Assembly: GCA_003557865.1 (NCBI GenBank)
Contig: PWNK01000094.1
Location: forward strand, 1-39,079
Origin: Desulfonatronovibrio sp.
Lineage (GTDB): Bacteria > Desulfobacterota > Desulfovibrionia > Desulfovibrionales > Desulfonatronovibrionaceae
DNA: 39,079 nucleotides
Direction: 5' to 3'
Below the pieces are notes generated by a model. The model ran no database searches and was not told where the DNA came from. It saw only the letters and a program-made list of their open reading frames with translations. A program made the translations under genes and the position numbers. Of the stretch, positions 35,905 to 39,079 are shown piece by piece. Each line of letters opens with the position of its first letter. Positions within the stretch are counted from its first letter, which is position 1.

Positions 35905-38511
35905 ATGGATTTAAATAAATTTACTCAAAAATCACAGGAAGCAGTGTCCCTGGCCCAGGAGCATGCCCTGCGGCACGGGCATCAGCAGGTTGACGCTGAA
36001 CATCTGTTCAAGGCTTTACTGCAGCAGGACAATGGTCTGGCCCCAAAGGTCCTCAGCCACGCCGGATATGATCCGGCTCAAATATTAAAGAATCTGGATG
36101 ATAAGCTGGCCAGGATGCCACAGGTAAGCGGGCCTGGTATTCAGCCGGGACAGATATACGTTACCCAGAGACTCAACTCCCTGCTCCTGAAGGCCCAGGA
36201 TCTGGCCAGAAGCATGCAGGACGAATACGTGAGCGTGGAACACATCCTTCTGCTTCTGCTGGATGAACCCCCTTCCACCGGTGTTGGCAAGGTGGTCCAT
36301 GAGCTGAAGCTGGATAAAGACAGGGTTCTGGCTTCGCTGACCGAGGTCAGGGGAAACCAGCGGGTTACATCGGCAAACCCGGAGGAAACCTATGACGCTT
36401 TGAAGAAATACGGACGGGATCTGGTGGAAGAAGCTGCCCAGGGAAAGCTTGATCCGGTTATTGGGCGTGACGGGGAGATAAGGCGCTGCGTGCGGATACT
36501 TTCCAGAAGGACCAAGAACAACCCAGTGCTCATAGGTGAGGCTGGAGTGGGCAAGACAGCCATTGCCGAGGGCCTGGCCCAGAGAATACTGAACAAGGAT
36601 GTCCCGGAAGGTCTTAAAGACAAAACTGTTTTCGCCCTGGACATGGGGGCCCTCATTGCCGGAGCAAAGTACAGGGGGGAGTTTGAAGAAAGGCTTAAGG
36701 CTGTACTTAAGGAAATACAGAAATCCCAGGGCCGTGTTCTGCTCTTTATTGATGAGATCCATACTATTGTCGGGGCAGGCAAGGCTGAAGGGGCCATGGA
36801 TGCCGGCAACCTGCTCAAGCCCATGCTGGCCAGAGGGGAACTGCACTGTATAGGGGCTACAACCATTGATGAATACCGCAAATATATTGAGAAGGATCCC
36901 GCGCTGGAGCGCAGGTTTCAGCCGGTGATGGTTGATGAGCCCAGTGTTACGGATACAGTATCCATACTCCGGGGGCTCAAGGAGAGATTCGAAGTCCACC
37001 ACGGGGTGCGCATCAGCGACAGCGCACTGGTTTCGGCTGCGGTGCTTTCCCAGAGATACATTTCCGACAGATTCCTGCCGGATAAGGCCATCGATCTCAT
37101 TGATGAGTCAGCAGCCATGATCAGGAGCGAAATTGATTCGCTTCCCACTGAACTTGATGAAATCAACAGGAAGATCATGCAGCTGGAAATTGAGCAGGAG
37201 GCACTGAAGAAGGAGAAGGATGAGGCGTCCCGGGAAAGGCTTGATAAGCTTGGGCAGGAACTGGCCGAGCTAAGAGAAAGCCAGACAGCGCTGAGCACGC
37301 AGTGGGAAAAGGAGAAAGGCTCCATTAATTCCCTGCGCAGTCTTAAGGAAGCCATTGAAAAAACGAAATATGAAATTGAAAGTGCTGAAAGGGCCTACGA
37401 TCTGAACAAGGCTGCTGAACTCAGATACGGCAAACTGAACCAGCTGGAAAAGGAGCTTGCCAGCAAGGAAGAGGATCTGACCAGACATACTGACGGCAGG
37501 ACTTTGCTCAAAGAGGAAGTCGGTCCGGATGATATTGCTGAAATAGTATCCAAGTGGACCGGTATCCCGGTTTCCAGGTTGATGGAAGGCGAACGGGAAA
37601 AACTGCTTAAGCTTTCGGATATTCTCCATGAAAGGGTGATCGGCCAGGATGAGGCTGTGGACGCGGTAGCTGATGCGGTACTCAGGGCAAGATCCGGACT
37701 AAAGGACCCCCAACGTCCCATTGGCTCCTTTCTTTTTCTTGGCCCCACAGGCGTGGGCAAGACCGAACTGACCAAGACCCTGGCCCGTAACCTTTTTGAC
37801 ACAGAAGAAAACATGATTCGTCTGGATATGTCTGAATACATGGAAAAACATACTGTGGCCAGGCTTATCGGAGCTCCCCCCGGGTATATCGGCTACGATG
37901 AGGGGGGGCAGCTTACAGAGGCTGTCCGGCGCAAGCCATACAGTGTTGTTCTTTTCGATGAGGTGGAAAAGGCCCATGCCGATGTGTTCAACGTCCTTCT
38001 TCAGATCATGGATGATGGCCGGCTGACCGACAGCCATGGCCGAACCGTGGATTTCAAGAACACGGTGATCATCATGACTTCCAATCTCGGTTCCCAGTTT
38101 CTGCTTGAAGGGATTACCGCCCAGGGGCTTTTAAGGGAGGAAGCCAGGGACCAGGTCATGAGAACCGTCAGAACCCATTTCAGGCCGGAATTTCTTAACC
38201 GGATTGATGAGATTGTACTCTTTAAGCCTCTGCTCGTTGAGGAGATCGAAAAGATTGTCCTGCTGCTGCTTGGAGATATCCAGAGCCGCCTCCAGGAACG
38301 CAAAATAGAGCTGGAGCTCACCATGCAGGCCAGGCAGTTTATCGCCAGGGAGGCTTATGACCCGGTATACGGGGCAAGACCCCTGCGCAGATATCTGCAG
38401 CAGAAGATTGAGACCCCCCTGGCCAGGGAAATCATTTCCGGAAGACTCATGGACGGCCAGCAGGTTGTGGTTGATCTTAAGGGTGAAGAACTTGCAATCA
38501 GCGTATCATGA
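35905..38511 (+). CDS. clpB: ClpB disaggregase
   Basis: An 868-residue AAA+ chaperone that extracts proteins from aggregates with DnaK, DnaJ and GrpE. It has the Clp N domain (1-150), the first Walker A GEAGVGKT (about 211-218), [13 protein letters not shown], the long coiled-coil middle domain (about 400-530) that distinguishes ClpB from ClpA, the second Walker A GPTGVGKT (about 613-620), and [15 protein letters not shown]. There is no ClpP-binding loop. The length matches the family. GGAGG lies seven bases before the ATG. It is third in the cbpA-cbpM-clpB group, with a strong terminator about 130 bases after the stop. Confidence 0.97.
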   Translation: MDLNKFTQKSQEAVSLAQEHALRHGHQQVDAEHLFKALLQQDNGLAPKVLSHAGYDPAQILKNLDDKLARMPQVSGPGIQPGQIYVTQRLNSLLLKAQDLARSMQDEYVSVEHILLLLLDEPPSTGVGKVVHELKLDKDRVLASLTEVRGNQRVTSANPEETYDALKKYGRDLVEEAAQGKLDPVIGRDGEIRRCVRILSRRTKNNPVLIGEAGVGKTAIAEGLAQRILNKDVPEGLKDKTVFALDMGALIAGAKYRGEFEERLKAVLKEIQKSQGRVLLFIDEIHTIVGAGKAEGAMDAGNLLKPMLARGELHCIGATTIDEYRKYIEKDPALERRFQPVMVDEPSVTDTVSILRGLKERFEVHHGVRISDSALVSAAVLSQRYISDRFLPDKAIDLIDESAAMIRSEIDSLPTELDEINRKIMQLEIEQEALKKEKDEASRERLDKLGQELAELRESQTALSTQWEKEKGSINSLRSLKEAIEKTKYEIESAERAYDLNKAAELRYGKLNQLEKELASKEEDLTRHTDGRTLLKEEVGPDDIAEIVSKWTGIPVSRLMEGEREKLLKLSDILHERVIGQDEAVDAVADAVLRARSGLKDPQRPIGSFLFLGPTGVGKTELTKTLARNLFDTEENMIRLDMSEYMEKHTVARLIGAPPGYIGYDEGGQLTEAVRRKPYSVVLFDEVEKAHADVFNVLLQIMDDGRLTDSHGRTVDFKNTVIIMTSNLGSQFLLEGITAQGLLREEARDQVMRTVRTHFRPEFLNRIDEIVLFKPLLVEEIEKIVLLLLGDIQSRLQERKIELELTMQARQFIAREAYDPVYGARPLRRYLQQKIETPLAREIISGRLMDGQQVVVDLKGEELAISVS

Positions 38512-38643
38512 CCTGTTTTAGTCGAGAATGGATGCCATTTCTATCCCCAGGTTTAAATCCTGGAGTTTTCATGGCCGAGATTGGGTGATTTTTTTTGTTT
38601 TCCGGACAGCAGGGGCTGTTTTTCAGGTCTGGACAAGACCGAC

Positions 38644-38676
38644 TAAAAAGGGCAGTTAATGAGCTGCCCTTTTTTT
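38644..38676 (+). terminator. Rho-independent terminator after clpB
   Basis: AAAAGGGCAG (38646-38655) pairs with CTGCCCTTTT (38664-38673) around an 8-base loop, followed by more T. It closes the chaperone operon 25 bases before the next gene. Confidence 0.92.
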
Positions 38677-38701
38677 ATCATGAAAATGGAGTAATTTATC
38701 A

Positions 38702-39079
38702 ATGTCGGATCAGGGCATACTCTGTCTGGATATAGGCAGCGGGACCCAGGATGTGCTTTACTTCCTGGATGACCAGGAGCTGGAAAACTGCCCCAAGTTT
38801 GTTCTTCCGTCTCCAGCCATGCAGGTTTCAAAAAGAATTGCTGAGCTGGATTCTGCCGGCCAGAGCATTTATTTTTATGGCCGGAACATGGGGGGAGGGT
38901 TCTTCAGGACCTTGAGAAAGTGTCTTGATAAGGGTCTCAGGGCGGCCATACACCCTGATGCGGCTTACTCCCTTTCCGACTCCTTGGACCGGATCAGGGA
39001 ACTGGGACTGGAAATCGCCCGGCACTGCCCTTATGGATACTGCCCAGTTTACCTGTCTGACTATGATCCTGGATTCTGG
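38702..39079 (+). CDS. DUF1786-family protein (partial, C-terminus outside window)
   Basis: The first 126 residues of a protein that runs off the right edge. It begins GILCLDIGSGTQDVLYFLDD, an actin/Hsp70-like phosphate-1 motif typical of the DUF1786 family, whose members are sometimes annotated as related to pyruvate-formate-lyase activating enzymes. CPYGYCPVYLSDYDPGF may be a metal-binding or redox segment. GGAG precedes the ATG at 38702. The function is unknown. Confidence 0.75.
   Translation, partial: MSDQGILCLDIGSGTQDVLYFLDDQELENCPKFVLPSPAMQVSKRIAELDSAGQSIYFYGRNMGGGFFRTLRKCLDKGLRAAIHPDAAYSLSDSLDRIRELGLEIARHCPYGYCPVYLSDYDPGFW

Noticed and set aside
1-39079. CRISPR arrays, tRNA or rRNA genes, insertion sequences, prophage
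   Set aside because: No regularly spaced repeats, cloverleaf-like sequences, transposase motifs or phage genes were seen on reading both strands by eye; a tRNA scan was not possible here.

Overview
The window looks like a chromosomal segment of an anaerobic, sulfate-reducer-like member of the Desulfobacterota (former Deltaproteobacteria), probably Desulfovibrionales. This is inferred from gene content and no search was run. The main pointers are a PxxKW-type cysteine-rich protein, lysine synthesis through LL-diaminopimelate aminotransferase, a HesB-like selenoprotein with in-frame UGA, a DnaJ-CbpM-ClpB group, and a TAT-exported molybdoenzyme operon. There is no phage, insertion sequence, CRISPR array, rRNA or tRNA that I can see.

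Region 1 (1-6070) is arsenic metabolism. A minus-strand operon encodes a periplasmic molybdopterin reductase, a four-cluster ferredoxin subunit, an NrfD-type membrane subunit and a TorD-type chaperone (cut by the window edge). Order and active-site residues (RGRY, and the His/Cys/Lys around the Mo ligand) point to a respiratory arsenate reductase, arrABCD. A thioredoxin-type ArsC detoxification arsenate reductase is divergent from it. The intergenic region holds a 149-bp nested inverted repeat and a 10-bp direct repeat in the arrA leader.

Region 2 (6214-10536) has an acetamidase/formamidase-like protein and dapL on the minus strand. On the plus strand are an EamA permease, a HesB/IscA-like selenoprotein with a candidate bacterial SECIS hairpin, and the PxxKW protein.

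Region 3 (10570-23971) is mostly housekeeping, all on the plus strand: M20 hydrolase, mnmG, a membrane PilZ protein, a CorC-like CBS protein, lnt, prfB (with the classic autoregulatory +1 frameshift), a GGDEF diguanylate cyclase, a FlhG/MinD-like ATPase, an HU/IHF protein, dapF, dapA and an FMN-dependent hydroxyacid dehydrogenase with an extra N-terminal Cys cluster. With dapL, three lysine/peptidoglycan precursor genes lie in this window.

Region 4 (24168-31503) holds pyrR, a CopA-type copper ATPase broken by a one-base frameshift in a G run, a single-RRM RNA-binding protein with a strong terminator, a host-attachment family protein, and a TRAP transporter (dctP-dctQ-dctM) with a hairpin between dctP and dctQ.

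Region 5 (31971-39079) has an uncharacterised minus-strand pair: a membrane-anchored coiled-coil protein with a GrpE-like C-terminus, and a small basic-tailed protein. Divergent from it are a CbpA-type DnaJ, a CbpM-like modulator and clpB, then a terminator and the start of a DUF1786-type gene running off the end.
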